A DNA stretch of 64,000 nt. Source: Pasteurella bettyae CCUG 2042 (GTDB taxonomy: Bacteria > Pseudomonadota > Gammaproteobacteria > Enterobacterales > Pasteurellaceae). A program made the position numbers and the translations under genes. Positions 62,066-64,000 of the stretch are shown here, piece after piece (position 1 is the first letter of the stretch; each line of letters opens with the position of its first letter). The notes beneath the pieces are model-generated. The model ran no database searches, was not told the DNA's origin, and worked only from the letters and a program-made list of their open reading frames with translations. The stretch covers positions 62,001-126,000 of the forward strand of contig NZ_AJSX01000030.1 of NCBI RefSeq assembly GCF_000262245.1, given 5' to 3'.

Positions 62066-64000
62066 AGCTTATTATATTCCTCTTTGGAAAATATTTGTTG
62101 TGGCTTGTTTTGTAAAATTTGGTAATAGGTATCATAAGCGAGAACATTTTGTACATAGCCCCGCGTTTCATAGAAGGGAATAGAAGCGACAAATTCAGCC
62201 ATTGTGAGTTTACCATTAGATTTTGCTAACCATTGGTCAACACGATTTGCGCCAGCATTATATGCCGCAGCGATGAGAATTCGATTATCTCCATATTTAT
62301 CGTATAACTCTTGTAAATGTGTTGTTCCAAGCATAATGTTATTAAATGGATCCAATAACTGATTTTCTTGATTATAAGGCAAATTATTGCGTTGAGCTGT
62401 TAATTTTGCCGTGCTAGGTAAAAGTTGCATCAAACCTTGAGCATTAGCACTTGAACTTACATAAGGCTTCCAAGCACTTTCTTGGCGAGCAATCGCCATT
62501 GCAAAAGTGCGGGTGATTTTTTTATCTTTTAAAAATAAATCAAACCATTTTTCATAGGCGTTAGGCAAACGTAATTTTAAATAGTTCCAGGCTTTAGCCT
62601 GAATTGTCCCTTCCACTTGTAAATCATACCAGCAATGCTTTTCAGCAAACTTAATTAATGCAATTTGTTCATTGAAATTAGCTTGATTAAAAAGCTCACG
62701 CCATTCTGTATTCATGTTATTGTGATCATTAAAATAACGAAGTTCTTCAATGCGGGCTAGTTCATTAGCATATTTATCCGCCACAGATGTTAAATCTGTT
62801 ACTTTCTGTGTGGAAGATGGGCTTTGCGAATTAGAATGACTTGTTTCTTGTTGAGATGATGTTGTTTCAATCTCTTTTGTTTCTTGCACTTTTATTTGGT
62901 AAGGTATGCCAAGCTCTTGAGCAGCTAGCATAGCGTAAAACCCTCGTTGGCTAGAAATTGATTTCAGTATATTTTTAGATTTTTCGGTAGAAAATTGTGA
63001 TGTTTTTGTAAGCCAATATTGCCATTCATCCATGGCTTTTTTTTCATCAGAAAGCAATGCTAACCAGGGTGTAATATCTTCTTTTTCACGAATAGCCATG
63101 CGAATACGGCGTTCTATCAGTTTATCTTCCTTAACGGTTTTTAATACTGTGTCACGCCATTGTTGTACACTTATATTAGGGCTATCAAATAGTTGATTAA
63201 TGATTAAGGTTTGCCAATTGTTTGTTTCTTCTGGTGTTAAGTTGAAAGCTATTGCCCAGTTATCCACTTTAGACAATAAGCTTTTAATATCCATTACATC
63301 CGTATCTTTAATGGTTTTGATAAAACTTGGAAAAATAGCCAGTAAAATACGCTTATTTTGTTGATTAATTTCTAGATTATCTGTATTTAGGGAAAAATCT
63401 CGACTGGAGATTTTTTGTGCATAACGACGTAAATCAGCTAAATCTTTTAACCATGTTTGTAGAGTAGGCTCTTGTGTCATGGAAGATAAATGCGTTAATA
63501 GCCCTACATTATTTTGATCAAAGGCAAGTAATGCTCGTTGCTGAATTAGTGAATTGCTCAAACCGCCCATTTGATTCCATTGCTCAAATAAAGGATCACA
63601 AACTTTCGGTAAACTCTTGCCAGTTAGCCATAATTGTTCTAACTGTGATTGTGTCAACGTGCCAACTATAACTTGAGGTTGATTCACTAAATTTTTTTCT
63701 AAATTGACCGCACTTTTAGGCAAAATAATCTGCATGTTTTTTCCATTTATCGCAAGCTCAGCTTGTTGTATAGCACATTGCGTATAGGTATCTGTAGGTA
63801 GTTGCTGTTTGCTATCTAAAATAGTTTGCCAATGTTCCGCTTTTTGTTGTGCTTCTAGCCATTGTTTGCTTAGATTTTTAGATAAAGGGAAATTACTATG
63901 TTGATTTTGATAAGTCTTTATATCTGCAAAATTTAAATTGGCGAGGTTAGCAGTGAATAATTGATATTCAGCGTAAGGATAAAGCGGATAGTCTTTTATC
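62059..64000 (-). CDS. slt: Soluble lytic murein transglycosylase (5' end outside window)
   Basis: Periplasmic enzyme that cleaves peptidoglycan, forming 1,6-anhydroMurNAc. The frame is open to the window edge (IKDYPLYPYAEYQL at the edge is the conserved N-terminal region of mature Slt), so the signal peptide is outside. The N-terminal part is the superhelical U/L domain; the C-terminal catalytic domain holds Glu in AIARQESAWKPYVSSSANAQGLMQLLPSTA, followed by IMLGTTHLQELYDKYGDNRILIAAAYNAG. The MQIILP start at 63735 is an internal methionine. trpR lies 32 bases downstream. Confidence 0.93.
   Translation of the reverse strand, partial: IKDYPLYPYAEYQLFTANLANLNFADIKTYQNQHSNFPLSKNLSKQWLEAQQKAEHWQTILDSKQQLPTDTYTQCAIQQAELAINGKNMQIILPKSAVNLEKNLVNQPQVIVGTLTQSQLEQLWLTGKSLPKVCDPLFEQWNQMGGLSNSLIQQRALLAFDQNNVGLLTHLSSMTQEPTLQTWLKDLADLRRYAQKISSRDFSLNTDNLEINQQNKRILLAIFPSFIKTIKDTDVMDIKSLLSKVDNWAIAFNLTPEETNNWQTLIINQLFDSPNISVQQWRDTVLKTVKEDKLIERRIRMAIREKEDITPWLALLSDEKKAMDEWQYWLTKTSQFSTEKSKNILKSISSQRGFYAMLAAQELGIPYQIKVQETKEIETTSSQQETSHSNSQSPSSTQKVTDLTSVADKYANELARIEELRYFNDHNNMNTEWRELFNQANFNEQIALIKFAEKHCWYDLQVEGTIQAKAWNYLKLRLPNAYEKWFDLFLKDKKITRTFAMAIARQESAWKPYVSSSANAQGLMQLLPSTAKLTAQRNNLPYNQENQLLDPFNNIMLGTTHLQELYDKYGDNRILIAAAYNAGANRVDQWLAKSNGKLTMAEFVASIPFYETRGYVQNVLAYDTYYQILQNKPQQIFSKEEYNKLY

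Overview
The window is a low-GC gammaproteobacterial chromosome segment. It belongs to a Pasteurellaceae species of the Haemophilus/Aggregatibacter/Pasteurella branch. The main reason is about 40 exact copies of the Hin-type DNA uptake signal AAGTGCGGT/ACCGCACTT, some paired head-to-head as terminators. Gene groupings such as dsbC-recJ, lolB-ispE-prs, lrp-ftsK-lolA-rarA-serS, secG-leuU and slt-trpR-mtgA fit this placement. I could not identify the species from the sequence alone.

Layout of the core. 1-6.0 kb: the end of a formate hydrogenlyase (hydrogenase-3/4 type) operon, followed by fdhF, whose in-frame TGA encodes selenocysteine. 6.2-9.7 kb: an ECF-type nickel importer (nikK, nikL, cbiM, cbiQ, cbiO) and the nickel-insertion protein HypA, which together supply the hydrogenase. 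9.7-35.8 kb: housekeeping genes (lysS, prfB with programmed frameshift, dsbC, recJ, a thioredoxin-like protein, mtnN, prs, ispE, lolB, cca, an SH3 membrane protein, a Pit phosphate transporter with its DUF47 partner, a CYTH triphosphatase, radA, lrp, ftsK, lolA, rarA, serS, mnmC), then fabB at 36.0 kb. 52.7-64 kb: leuU tRNA, secG, topB, a second formate dehydrogenase pair with cysteine in place of selenocysteine, ydfG, mtgA, trpR and the 3' part of slt.

The accessory region is a 15.2-kb island (about 37,539-52,703) inserted at the 3' end of the tRNA-Leu(GAG) gene. It has a tyrosine integrase beside the tRNA, an AlpA-type regulator, a P4-like primase-helicase, and a complete HK97-type head and packaging module: capsid, protease, portal, head-tail adaptor, connector, HNH nuclease, TerS, TerL and a gp10-like protein. 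It has no recognisable tail, lysis or classical repressor genes. This composition matches capsid-forming phage-inducible chromosomal islands (cf-PICIs): satellites that build their own small heads and borrow tails from a helper phage.

The island's non-coding DNA is unusually informative. Seen in the sequence are: two inverted arrays of GGTGAAGAGTT iterons near the two ends; a 20-bp direct repeat near each end (probable integrase arm sites); a CGYATCTA motif upstream of several transcription units; a P4-like seqA/seqB/seqC RNA immunity arrangement with an attenuator; a C4-like structured RNA whose predicted stem would cover the ribosome-binding site of an unknown 340-aa cargo gene; a G-run/C-run inverted repeat between the HNH and terS genes; and a new tRNA terminator supplied by the island, while the original one remains stranded at the far end.
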